NCBI GenBank assembly: GCA_029974225.1
Contig: JARKSP010000008.1
Location: forward strand, 1-64,000
Source of the DNA: Erysipelotrichaceae bacterium
GTDB taxonomy: Bacteria; Bacillota_I; Bacilli_A; Erysipelotrichales; Erysipelotrichaceae
Direction: 5' to 3'
Length of the DNA: 64,000 nucleotides
Under the pieces are notes generated by a model. It searched no databases. It saw nothing but the letters and a program-made list of their open reading frames with translations, and was not told the DNA's origin. Position numbers and translations under genes: made by a program. Each line of letters begins with the position of its first letter. Position 1 is the first letter of the stretch. Positions 21,908 to 31,350 of this stretch are shown in pieces.

Positions 21908-22564
21908 TTATAAACCTATGTAAATAGCAATCAGCATCATTCCGGTAAAATAGGTAATTGAATTACATCTTTTGATTAATTTCGAATCCTTATGATAGAA
22001 ATTCTGGAAAGAAATAAAGAAGTCCGAAATCATAAATAATAACAATCCTATCCCCAGCACTTTGCAGGTGCTGACACCAGTAAATATTGCCATAACAGTC
22101 CCCATTGAGCCCTGCGAAATAACTGAAAGCATATACACATTGAAAGCTTTCATACCGCCCAGGTTTAATATTCCCGCCTTTACAAAATAACGAAATAATG
22201 AGAAAAGCAGCGATATCATAATTACGACCAAACTAAGCTGCCACAGATTATACTGATAATGAATAATAAACAGGTAAATACAGTAGATAACATTCCCGGT
22301 CATAAAAGCATAGCCGCCTTTTTTAAAACTCCAGAGCAGCATCACATCCCCCAAATATGAAAAAATTAACGCTATCATCAGGATAACAAGTGGCACATTT
22401 TTTTCTTTCAATGAGAAAGCATATAGGGCACACAAAAGATATAGTGAGGCTAGTGTTATCTTATTCACTGCTCTTCTTTTAAATATTCCGCTTGTCTTGG
22501 AAAACAGATACAGCACTAATAGCGGAAGATAAATCATAATAAAAATATACTGATAGGTCTTCAT
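21908..22564 (-). CDS. YhhN family membrane protein (lysoplasmalogenase-like)
   Basis: Multi-TM; SYLGDVMLLW, FMISDFFIS motifs. Confidence 0.65.
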   Translation of the reverse strand: MKTYQYIFIMIYLPLLVLYLFSKTSGIFKRRAVNKITLASLYLLCALYAFSLKEKNVPLVILMIALIFSYLGDVMLLWSFKKGGYAFMTGNVIYCIYLFIIHYQYNLWQLSLVVIMISLLFSLFRYFVKAGILNLGGMKAFNVYMLSVISQGSMGTVMAIFTGVSTCKVLGIGLLLFMISDFFISFQNFYHKDSKLIKRCNSITYFTGMMLIAIYIGL

Positions 22565-22681
22565 AGTTTTATTTTAGCATAAAATTGTTAACTTTTTATT
22601 TCTTTTCACAACTAAAGAACTTCAAATTATTTATAATCTGAATTCTTTCAGCCAAACAAAAAGGAAGCTTAGACTTCCCTT

Positions 22682-23050
22682 TTATTCCTTATAGACTACT
22701 GGTGAATCTGCGTTTCTGACAACAGAATCAATTCCGTTTTTACAGCTTGCTTTTGCTGTGTAGCCTTCTGAAGCAAGAATGATTTCACCATTTCTTGCTT
22801 TTAGTCTAAATCTGAACTCCTCTCTTTTGTCTTTGAAGATTTCAAATTTAGGATGTTTTAGAACTTCAAATTCTGCAACGGTCTGATCTTCGATACCTGC
22901 TTCAATAGCATTTTTTCTAACTGACTCAATACCGTTTAGACAAGCGTCTTCACTTGAGTAAAACTCACTTACGCCAATTACTTCTCCATTTCTAGCAACA
23001 AGATTGAAAGAAGCACCATTTTCACTTTTCTTTACTACATATTTTCCCAT
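22682..23050 (-). CDS. YegP/DUF1508 family, two repeats
   Basis: Two copies of F.L.ARNGE.I..SE.Y.....C.NGI.SV..NA. Confidence 0.85.
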   Translation of the reverse strand: MGKYVVKKSENGASFNLVARNGEVIGVSEFYSSEDACLNGIESVRKNAIEAGIEDQTVAEFEVLKHPKFEIFKDKREEFRFRLKARNGEIILASEGYTAKASCKNGIDSVVRNADSPVVYKE

Positions 23051-23143
23051 ATTATATCCTCCTAAAATCTTCCTTATATTATTTATAACAAATTATATTC
23101 CATTTTTCAATAAAAAAGGCAGAAAATTCCACCTTTAAGTTTT

Positions 23144-23845
23144 TTATTCTTGAATTTTGCCGTCTCTAGCCGCACAGAACTTACATAACTCTGTTCTACC
23201 GGCATCTAAAGCGTCAGCAATTGGTCCATGATAAATTGTAGTTGAGTTTTGAATTGCCTGACAATCAGAGTGAGTGTGGTATTTTTTGCCAAAGGTTGTG
23301 TAGTATACTTCAGAAGTAATTTCTTCTTCCAAGGCAATTCTCTCTTCTTCTGACATTGGATTAAAGTCAATGGAAGTTACACTTCCAATCAATAATGCTA
23401 CAACCGCTACTGCTGAAACTATTTTCTTGGTTTTGGCATCAAGTTCTTTATTGTTAAGCAGTAACAGGATTATCGGGAAGAAACAGATTACACTTGCAAT
23501 CAGACCCATCTGATTCCATAAGAAGAATTTCAGTTTATTCTTTCCGCTTGGCGGATCAATGTCATTAGCTCTCTTCCAGAACTGTGAACCCACAATAACG
23601 AAGATTAAATCCAAAACCAATAAAGCGATTAATGTGTATAACATATAATCAGTGGTAAGCGGTTTATGGAAAATAGTCTTGTTAAGTACCAGTATTGCGA
23701 CCACTTCAAATGCCAGTGCAATTAACCAGAAGACAACTGCAGCAATTCTCTTGCCGGAAGCACCCGCTCTTCTTTCTTCCTTGGTTGTTTTTTTAGGCCC
23801 CTGGCCAGCACTCTTTGTCGCAACAAATTCTTGTTTTTTTGCCAT
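23144..23845 (-). CDS. membrane protein with C-terminal Cys/His metal-binding-like motif
   Basis: 4 TM segments then YYTTFGKKYHTHSDCQAI...ELCKFCA. Confidence 0.6.
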   Translation of the reverse strand: MAKKQEFVATKSAGQGPKKTTKEERRAGASGKRIAAVVFWLIALAFEVVAILVLNKTIFHKPLTTDYMLYTLIALLVLDLIFVIVGSQFWKRANDIDPPSGKNKLKFFLWNQMGLIASVICFFPIILLLLNNKELDAKTKKIVSAVAVVALLIGSVTSIDFNPMSEEERIALEEEITSEVYYTTFGKKYHTHSDCQAIQNSTTIYHGPIADALDAGRTELCKFCAARDGKIQE

Positions 23846-23859
23846 TTTTCTCTCCTTCT

Positions 23860-24558
23860 TTATTTCTTTTTAGATAGCAAGTTCGATAGTAATGTCGAAG
23901 CTACATCACCGAACAAATCATTATCCTTATCTGATTTTTCAGAATCACCACCTAAGGTTTTCCCTACTATTGAAGATAAGATATCGGTTACATTTAAATC
24001 ATCTTTTTCACTAGACTTCTTTTTAGAATCTGACTTCTTGGTAGAAGTTGATTTTTTAGTTGCTGTTGACTTCTTCGTTGAAGTTGATTTTTTAGTTGAA
24101 GTCGCCTTTTTAGAAGATTCAGATGTGTTTGTGCTAATTAAACCGGCAACTTTCTTCAATAGAATTGGTGCTAACGCCACCAGTATAGCTGTAACCTGTT
24201 CCTTTGATAAGCCAATTTTTTTAGCAATATTGGTGAACAGGTCCGTTTTAGTATTACCTAAAATTGTATCCAGTATTGAAGAACCAAGCTGGTTTTTTTC
24301 CTCTTCAACTTCTTCATCATCATCTTCTTCCACATTAGTTGAAAGAGCCTGGTTCAATAGCGAAGTTAAAATATTACCATCCGATGATTTTGCTGAAGAT
24401 TTCTTAGATGTTGAAAGTAAAGATGTCAACAGGGTTGGCAAGGCTTCATTAACAACATCAGTCGTTTCTTTTTTAGTCGTATTTGCTTTTTTAGAAACTG
24501 CTTTTACAGTGTCATTTGATAACAGCTGACCTGTTAACAAACTCAGTATTTGATCCAT
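23860..24558 (-). CDS. DUF937-like protein with Lys/Ser/Thr repeat linker
   Basis: N-terminal DUF937-like helical sequence; (STSTKK)n repeat. Confidence 0.65.
   Translation of the reverse strand: MDQILSLLTGQLLSNDTVKAVSKKANTTKKETTDVVNEALPTLLTSLLSTSKKSSAKSSDGNILTSLLNQALSTNVEEDDDEEVEEEKNQLGSSILDTILGNTKTDLFTNIAKKIGLSKEQVTAILVALAPILLKKVAGLISTNTSESSKKATSTKKSTSTKKSTATKKSTSTKKSDSKKKSSEKDDLNVTDILSSIVGKTLGGDSEKSDKDNDLFGDVASTLLSNLLSKKK
24020..24112 (-). repeat. degenerate 18-bp tandem repeat encoding STSTKK-type hexapeptides
   Basis: STSTKK, STATKK, STSTKK, SDSKKK. Confidence 0.75.
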
Positions 24559-24761
24559 TGTTTATGTTTCCTCCTTAACATATTTATTATATCTCAAAAC
24601 TGTGGTTTGGTAAATAAACAACCACCAGGTTGAAAAATATAAAATATTTTTATGTTCTGTAATTTGTTAAAGGTAATATAAACATTTTATTAAAACTAAA
24701 CTCGATTTCAAAAATTTTGCTATAATATAGTGTAATTGAAACTACTTATAAGGAGGAAAAT

Positions 24762-25205
24762 ATGAAATACTGTAGAGAATGCGGTGTAATTGTGGATGAT
24801 GAAGCTAAATACTGCCCGGAATGTGGTGCCCCTCAAAAAGATAACACTCCTCAAACTATCTTTTGCAGACATTGCGGTTCAAAAATAGACTCTGATTGTA
24901 TAATTTGCCCAAAATGTGGAAAACAGGTTAAGGATCTAAGAGTCGAAACACCGTCTATAGTGATCAATACTGCGGTCACCAATCAGAACTTAAACCGTGG
25001 CACATCTTACGGTACAAAAACTGTTGACAAATGGGTATCATTTTTACTGTGCCTGTTTCTTGGTTATCTTGGAGCTCATAAGTTTTATGAAGGTAAAACT
25101 GGTATGGGAATTGTATATTTGTTTACTGCTGGTTTGTTTGGCATAGGATGGCTATTCGATTTGGTTTCCATTCTTTTGAAACCCAACCCTTATTACGTCA
25201 GTTAA
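24762..25205 (+). CDS. double zinc-ribbon TM2-domain protein
   Basis: CRECG...CPECG, CRHCG...CPKCG, then FLGYLGAHKFYEGKTGMGIVYL; RBS aaggagg. Confidence 0.88.
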   Translation: MKYCRECGVIVDDEAKYCPECGAPQKDNTPQTIFCRHCGSKIDSDCIICPKCGKQVKDLRVETPSIVINTAVTNQNLNRGTSYGTKTVDKWVSFLLCLFLGYLGAHKFYEGKTGMGIVYLFTAGLFGIGWLFDLVSILLKPNPYYVS

Positions 25206-25217
25206 TAACAGCGACAA

Positions 25218-25258
25218 AAGTCACAACCTTTAAAGGTTGTTTTCTTTTGACTTTTGGA
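25218..25258 (+). terminator. terminator after zinc-ribbon TM2 gene
   Basis: aacctttaaaggttgttttctttt nested inside an aaaagtca/tgactttt stem. Confidence 0.6.
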
Positions 25259-25367
25259 TTCTGCAGATTTTTGTCTGAATCCACCTATAATGCTGATTAA
25301 AAAAAGCAATAAATATCTGACGATTTATTGCCTTTATCAATAACTAAATTCAATAATTTAAGCGTTA

Positions 25368-26852
25368 TCAGTCTCGACCATACATCTTGACAAGTTTTCC
25401 AATTTTATCAGCCAGTTCATCGGTCAGCTGTCCTTTGACAAGACGCCATTTCCAGTTGTCACCTATGGTGCCGGGACTGTTGGTTCTTGACTCTTCTCCC
25501 AGACCCAGATAGTCCTGCATTTGGGCAACAAACAATCTGGCAACAGAGTTCATGCCCCCTCTGATAAAGCCCCAGTTGAATCCTTCTCTTCTAGTTATAT
25601 TGAAGTACTTGATGGCATGTCGGACATCACCTTTACTGGCTGTATCACGCCAGCCGATAATCGGAGAATTATCATGAGTAGAAATATAACAGACACAGTT
25701 TTCGATGTGGTTAAACGGAGTATGATAACTTGCACCTTTTGGATTCATGCCAAACTCTAAAACTCTCATACCAGGAAAAGTAGATTTTTCCAGCATTAAA
25801 TTTACCTCATCGGAAATAACTCCTAAATCTTCAGCAATAAATTCAACATTGCAGAACCAGTCTCTTAAAACAGAAACAAAATCCATGTCCGGGCCCTTGA
25901 CCCAGCGACCGTTTCTGGCTGTTTTATCACCATATGGAACCGCCCAGTATGATTCAAATCCTCTAAAGTGGTCAATTCTTATGACATCATAATATTTACT
26001 GCAGCCCTCTACTCGATTAATCCAGAACTTATAACCATCTTTTTTCATTTTATCCCAGTCATATAACGGATTGCCCCACAATTGACCATCCTCTGAAAAA
26101 TAATCAGGCGGTACTCCTGCCACTTCCACAGGAATGTTTTTTTCATTCAGCTGAAACTGTTTTGGATTGGCCCAGACATCAGCTGAATCTAAAGCAACAT
26201 AAATTGGCAAATCGCCGATAATCTTAATATTTTTGCTGTGAGCATAGGCTCTCAATCTACTGTATTGCTGATAGAAAAGATATTGCAGATACTGATAGAA
26301 ATGCACATCATCAATCAATTCTTCATGATATTTTTTAAGCGCCTGTTTTTTTCTTAAACGAATACCTTCATCAGGCCAATCTAACCAGGAAACCATTCCA
26401 AAATAATTTTTTACTGCCATGTATAAACCATAATCTTCTAGCCAGCTCTTATTATTCTGATAGTATTTTTTAAACTGCTTAGCATCCTTTTTGAAACCCC
26501 TCTGATAAGCTTTTCTTAGAATATCAAATCTTGTTTCATAGATATACCAGTATTCTACATAAGCAGGATTAAACTCTTTTAAATCCTTTAAATCTTCTTT
26601 TTCCAGAAGTCCTTCCTGTACTAAAACATCCAAGTCAATAAAGTAAGGGTTACAGGCACAACTGGAAAAACTCTGATAAGGAGAATCTCCATAGCTAGTA
26701 GGGCCAATTGGCAGAATCTGCCAATATTTCATCTTGCATTTTTCCAGAAAATCAACAAAATTGTAAGCTTCTTCACCCAAGGTACCAATACCATAATTTG
26801 ACGGCAAAGAAGAGATGGGTAATAAAATACCTGCACTGCGCTCAACACTCAT
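25368..26852 (-). CDS. malQ: 4-alpha-glucanotransferase
   Basis: RSAGILLPISSLPSNYGIGTLG; IRIDHFRGFESYWAVP; GH77 sequence. Confidence 0.95.
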   Translation of the reverse strand: MSVERSAGILLPISSLPSNYGIGTLGEEAYNFVDFLEKCKMKYWQILPIGPTSYGDSPYQSFSSCACNPYFIDLDVLVQEGLLEKEDLKDLKEFNPAYVEYWYIYETRFDILRKAYQRGFKKDAKQFKKYYQNNKSWLEDYGLYMAVKNYFGMVSWLDWPDEGIRLRKKQALKKYHEELIDDVHFYQYLQYLFYQQYSRLRAYAHSKNIKIIGDLPIYVALDSADVWANPKQFQLNEKNIPVEVAGVPPDYFSEDGQLWGNPLYDWDKMKKDGYKFWINRVEGCSKYYDVIRIDHFRGFESYWAVPYGDKTARNGRWVKGPDMDFVSVLRDWFCNVEFIAEDLGVISDEVNLMLEKSTFPGMRVLEFGMNPKGASYHTPFNHIENCVCYISTHDNSPIIGWRDTASKGDVRHAIKYFNITRREGFNWGFIRGGMNSVARLFVAQMQDYLGLGEESRTNSPGTIGDNWKWRLVKGQLTDELADKIGKLVKMYGRD

Positions 26853-26932
26853 AACTTAACCTCATATTTTCAACACCTATTTTAGCACAATATTTACTAA
26901 AATATTATTTATAAACCAAAATGATGTAAAAT

Positions 26933-26947
26933 AGTATTGTCAATACT
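26933..26947. promoter_or_regulatory. palindrome upstream of GH53 gene
   Basis: AGTATTG-T-CAATACT in the malQ/GH53 divergent intergenic region. Confidence 0.4.
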
Positions 26948-26968
26948 TTTCTTTCTGGAGGAAGCACT

Positions 26969-28963
26969 ATGAACAAGCGGTATTTACTGATTTTTCTGAC
27001 AGTCTGTCTGCTTTTTTCATGTTTATCCGGCTGCCGGATGCTAAAAAAAGAAAAGATCGATTTAGTAGTTTCTTCTGAAGATATCTATGTAAAAAAGGTT
27101 GATAATCTAGCAGAAGATTTTATTATGGGTATGGATGCTTCCTGTGTCATATCCCTGGAAAACAGCGGAGTTAAGTATTATGACTATCAGGGAAAGGAAG
27201 CTGATGTCTACAAAGTCTTAGCACAAAGCGGCATCAACTATATTCGAGTAAGAATCTGGAATGACCCTTTTGATGAAAACGGTAATGGTTATGGCGGAGG
27301 AAACTGTGATCTCAGCAATGCCATTGAAATCGGTAAAAGAGCCAGCAAATACGGGCTGAAACTCATTGTCAATTTTCATTACTCTGACTTCTGGGCTGAT
27401 CCTGGCAAGCAGCAGACTCCAAAAGCCTGGGAAAATATGAATATCGAAGATAAGAGTCAGGCCTTATATTTATATACCAAAGACTGCCTGATCAGACTTA
27501 GGCAGGCCGGTATTGATGTCGGAATGGTGCAGCTGGGAAACGAAACCAATGGAGCGATGACTGGCGAAAGCATTTGGAAAAACATCATTTACCATCTGAT
27601 GAGTTCTGGAGCCAAAGCTGTCAGAGAAATCTTCCCTGAAGCTCTGATTGCTGTTCATTTTACCAATCCGGAAAATAGCAGCAGTTATCAGGATTATGCT
27701 AAAAAACTGGATTACTATGATTTAGACTATGATGTCTTTGCCAGCAGTTATTACCCTTTCTGGCATGGCAGTCTGGATAATCTGGCAGCCATTCTTTCAG
27801 AGATTGCTACAAAATATAATAAACAGGTTATGGTCATGGAAACTTCCTATCCCTATACTGCTGAGGATAGTGACTTTAGCGGCAATACCATTACAGAAAG
27901 CAGTTATGTAACCAAAAACTACCCCTACTCTCTGCAGGGACAGGTAAATGCCATAGTTGACATCATTGACACTATTGCTAATAAAACTGTTAACGGTATT
28001 GGCATCTGTTACTGGGAGGGAACCTGGATTTCCGTCGGTCAGCAGAGCTATCAGCAAAACAGCTTTCTGTGGGAAAAATATGGTTCTGGCTGGGCTTCTT
28101 CCTATGCTGCCGATTATGACCCCGATGATGCCGGCAGATATTACGGTGGCTGTGCGGTAGATAATCAGGCGCTGTTTGACAGTAGCGGAAAGCCACTAGA
28201 GTCTTTAAAGGTCTTTCAGCTAGTCAGAACCGGTAATGAAATTGCTCTGGCTGCTGATACCATTGAAGATCTACATTTAAGTTTTGACCTGAATTCTGCC
28301 ATCATTCTGCCTGATAAGGTTAATGCTATTATGAATGATAATTCCCGAAGGGAAATCGATGTCATCTGGCAATATGAACAGATAAAACTGCTAGACACCT
28401 CAAAACCGGGGAAATATACTATTTGCGGTGTTGCTGATGACCTTACTGCCTTCTGTCATATAAGCATTGTCAAAAAGAATTATCTGTTAAATCCTTCTTT
28501 TGAAGAGGACCGGCATAAAACGGCAGTACCATCCGGCTGGCAGATAGACCATAACGGTCGTGCTGACCAGCTGTATGTTGAAGAAAAAGTATCTGACTCC
28601 TTAAGCGGAACCAAGCATTTCCATTTCTGGTCCAAAGCCCCTGACTCCATAGAGTTTTCGCTGCAGCAAACCGTCACACCCTTAAGAAAAGGCTGCTATG
28701 ACTTCTCTATTTCCATTATGGGTGGCGATGGAGGAAACACAAACATCTACGCTTATGTTAAGATAGATGGTGAGGTTAAATATAGAGAGTCATTGACTAT
28801 TACCGTCTACAACAGCTGGCAGACAGCTAACATCATAAATATTGAATATGATGGGGTTTCAACTATTGAAGTCGGAATATATGTCAAATGCTCCGGTGCC
28901 GGCAGTGGTGCCTGGGGCAAAATTGACGACGCAAGTTTAACTATCAGTGAACAAGGAGATTAA
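26969..28963 (+). CDS. GH53 endo-beta-1,4-galactanase lipoprotein with C-terminal beta-sandwich (CBM-like) region
   Basis: Lipobox LSGC; MGMDASC, VRIWNDP, NFHYSDFWADPGKQ, LGNETNGAM; C-terminal LLNPSFEED...W. Confidence 0.88.
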   Translation: MNKRYLLIFLTVCLLFSCLSGCRMLKKEKIDLVVSSEDIYVKKVDNLAEDFIMGMDASCVISLENSGVKYYDYQGKEADVYKVLAQSGINYIRVRIWNDPFDENGNGYGGGNCDLSNAIEIGKRASKYGLKLIVNFHYSDFWADPGKQQTPKAWENMNIEDKSQALYLYTKDCLIRLRQAGIDVGMVQLGNETNGAMTGESIWKNIIYHLMSSGAKAVREIFPEALIAVHFTNPENSSSYQDYAKKLDYYDLDYDVFASSYYPFWHGSLDNLAAILSEIATKYNKQVMVMETSYPYTAEDSDFSGNTITESSYVTKNYPYSLQGQVNAIVDIIDTIANKTVNGIGICYWEGTWISVGQQSYQQNSFLWEKYGSGWASSYAADYDPDDAGRYYGGCAVDNQALFDSSGKPLESLKVFQLVRTGNEIALAADTIEDLHLSFDLNSAIILPDKVNAIMNDNSRREIDVIWQYEQIKLLDTSKPGKYTICGVADDLTAFCHISIVKKNYLLNPSFEEDRHKTAVPSGWQIDHNGRADQLYVEEKVSDSLSGTKHFHFWSKAPDSIEFSLQQTVTPLRKGCYDFSISIMGGDGGNTNIYAYVKIDGEVKYRESLTITVYNSWQTANIINIEYDGVSTIEVGIYVKCSGAGSGAWGKIDDASLTISEQGD

Positions 28964-28964
28964 A

Positions 28965-30521
28965 ATGAAAAGAAGAGTATTGATTATGATATTACTGACT
29001 TCCTTATTATTTGGCTGCACTGCCAAAACAAAAGATACCATTGATGATAATTACCGGGTTTTCTACCAGATCTTTGTAGGCTCGTTTTCTGATTCCAACA
29101 ATGATGGCATCGGTGACTTGCGTGGTATCATCAACCGCTTTGATTATCTGAATGACGGCAATGCCAATTCCACCTCCTCTTTAGGGGTTCAGGGAATCTG
29201 GCTTTCACCAATCTTTCTATCTAACAGTTATCACAAATACGATACCATCGACTATTATCAGATTGACCCGCAGTTTGGCACTAAAGATGATTTAATAGAG
29301 CTGATTGAATTGTGTCACCAAAGAAATGTGAAAATTATTCTGGACCTGGTGATCAACCATACCTCTTCTGAACACGACTGGTTTAGAAATTTTGTGGCTA
29401 CTCATCAAGCAAATAATACCTATAATATCTATTATGATTTCTATACCTATGTAACCAAAGATACCAAGGTCAATGGCCGAGTATATAATGCCATACCATC
29501 AACTGACCACTTCTATGAGTGTAATTTTTCTAATGTTATGCCAGAGCTAAACTTTGATAACGAGCTTGTTAAGGATGAAATCTTAAAGATTGCCAAATAC
29601 TATCTGGATCTGGGAATTGATGGTTTCAGATTTGATGCTGCCAAATATATCTATTTTAGAGACAATACGGCTTCAGTCGAATTCTGGAACTGGTTTATGG
29701 GCAAATTAAGAGAAATTAAACCTGACATCTATGTTGTCGGCGAAGTCTGGAGTAATGATATTGAAACTCTGCAGTACATTGAAGAGTTAAACTGCTTCAA
29801 CTTTCAGACATCTCAGACTGAAGGAGCAATTGCGATCGCAGCCAAAGGTGGAAACTGTAATGTCTTTACTGCCTACGTTGATTCTTATTTGGATAAAATC
29901 AAAAATCTTAACCCTGATGCCATGTACATCCCTTTTATTTCCAACCATGATATGGATAGAAGTGCTGGCTATCTGATGATGGCTAATAAATTCAGTCATA
30001 TGGCTGCTAATCTTTATATCTTATGTTCTGGTTCACCATTTATCTACTACGGCGAAGAAATCGGAATGAAGGGAACCAGAGGAGGCGCTAACACTGATGC
30101 CAACAGACGTCTAGCGATGCTATGGGGTGACAACGATACCGTTAAAGATCCGGTTGGAACTACCTATGATAGCCAAAAACAGACCAACGGCACTGTCGCT
30201 TCCCATTTAAAAGACAAAGACAGTCTGTTTCACTACTATCGTAAACTGATAGATTTAAGAAACAAATATCCGCAAATTGCTCGAGGTGACTATGATAAGA
30301 TCAACTTCGTCGGCACCTTTGTCGGAGGGTTCATCATTACCTATAATGGTGAAACAACCTATCTGATTCACAATACCGGAACCCAGGAAAAAGTCATTGA
30401 TTTAAGTCAGTATCCTGAACTGCAGATATCTGAAATATGTGATTACATCGGCCAGTCAAAAGCCATACTTGAAGGAACTAATCTAACAATAGGTCCTCAG
30501 ACAAGCGTTATCTTACAGTAA
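28965..30521 (+). CDS. GH13 alpha-amylase family lipoprotein
   Basis: Lipobox LFGC; DLVINHTSSEHDWF, GFRFDAAKYIY, FISNHDMDR; start at ATG 28965 with upstream AAGGAG. Confidence 0.92.
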   Translation: MKRRVLIMILLTSLLFGCTAKTKDTIDDNYRVFYQIFVGSFSDSNNDGIGDLRGIINRFDYLNDGNANSTSSLGVQGIWLSPIFLSNSYHKYDTIDYYQIDPQFGTKDDLIELIELCHQRNVKIILDLVINHTSSEHDWFRNFVATHQANNTYNIYYDFYTYVTKDTKVNGRVYNAIPSTDHFYECNFSNVMPELNFDNELVKDEILKIAKYYLDLGIDGFRFDAAKYIYFRDNTASVEFWNWFMGKLREIKPDIYVVGEVWSNDIETLQYIEELNCFNFQTSQTEGAIAIAAKGGNCNVFTAYVDSYLDKIKNLNPDAMYIPFISNHDMDRSAGYLMMANKFSHMAANLYILCSGSPFIYYGEEIGMKGTRGGANTDANRRLAMLWGDNDTVKDPVGTTYDSQKQTNGTVASHLKDKDSLFHYYRKLIDLRNKYPQIARGDYDKINFVGTFVGGFIITYNGETTYLIHNTGTQEKVIDLSQYPELQISEICDYIGQSKAILEGTNLTIGPQTSVILQ

Positions 30522-30545
30522 AAAAGACTTTCTCAAGTCTTTTTT
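30520..30545. terminator. bidirectional terminator
   Basis: aaaaaagactt-tctc-aagtctttttt between convergent genes. Confidence 0.8.
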
Positions 30546-31207
30546 TAGGCTCCGAATAATAATTGCCTGAAAAAATCTCTGGTTTTTTCTTTGCCAAAGG
30601 CCTCCAAAAATGGGTCTGTTGCCGGCCCTCCGTTTTCAATTAGTCCAGCTGAATATATAGCTGCCTTTTCTTTTTTCAGCCTGATGTCACACTTCTCACA
30701 TTTCAATAATGCCTTTAAGTATTCATTGTAATATTCATCAATCATTTCTTCAATCGCTGCACTTTTATTGGATTTCTTAAAAATTGTCCCTGCCATTCTT
30801 AAATCTTCATACCAGTGAATTTTCTGGGGATTATTTTCAATAACTTCAGCATATTTTTCAGCTATATTCGCTATACCGGAACAATCAAAACTATTGCCAA
30901 TGGTGGTATTAAAGGGTTCCAGGTATAAGATATTATTGCCCATCATTTTAATATGATCATAAGATAATAGCGGTCCATCCAACTCAAAAGGATTGATAAT
31001 CAGACCAGCCATTTCCATTATCCCTTTATCATCAGTTACTTTCATAATCCCGATATTGCCTAAACCTTCAGCATAGTAACTGCTGTTGTTAAAATTCATT
31101 CCATTTAATTGTAGAAACCTAAACTCCTTATTCTCTTTTTCTATCATTTTAAATTCTTTAGCAACTTTTTCTAATATTCTCTCTATCATTAAAATATCCC
31201 CTAACAT
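30545..31207 (-). CDS. hypothetical protein
   Basis: ORF 220 aa, conserved-looking; no motif assigned securely. Confidence 0.65.
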   Translation of the reverse strand: MLGDILMIERILEKVAKEFKMIEKENKEFRFLQLNGMNFNNSSYYAEGLGNIGIMKVTDDKGIMEMAGLIINPFELDGPLLSYDHIKMMGNNILYLEPFNTTIGNSFDCSGIANIAEKYAEVIENNPQKIHWYEDLRMAGTIFKKSNKSAAIEEMIDEYYNEYLKALLKCEKCDIRLKKEKAAIYSAGLIENGGPATDPFLEAFGKEKTRDFFRQLLFGA

Positions 31208-31301
31208 CTTTCCTTAAAAAATTATAACAATAACTAAAACCTAGACGCAAGAAAAGCAGCTTTTCTGCAACGATATCGGCATCAGAACATAACCCGGAAT
31301 A

Positions 31302-31327
31302 AAAGAAGCGATTTTTTTCGCTTCTTT
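31302..31327 (-). terminator. terminator after sugar ABC ATPase gene
   Basis: aaagaagcg-attttttt-cgcttcttt. Confidence 0.75.
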
Positions 31328-31350
31328 CATTATAGGTTAATTGTAAAGAT

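Noticed and set aside
24020-24112. Possible CRISPR-like repeat
   Set aside because: Short degenerate 18-bp periodicity lying in frame within a coding sequence; no spacers.
23831-24529. 232 aa plus-strand ORF fully antisense to the DUF937-like gene
   Set aside because: Its Val/Phe/Asp repeats are the reverse complement of the Lys/Ser/Thr repeat codons; no RBS or recognisable family. Stop-free antisense is expected from this codon composition.
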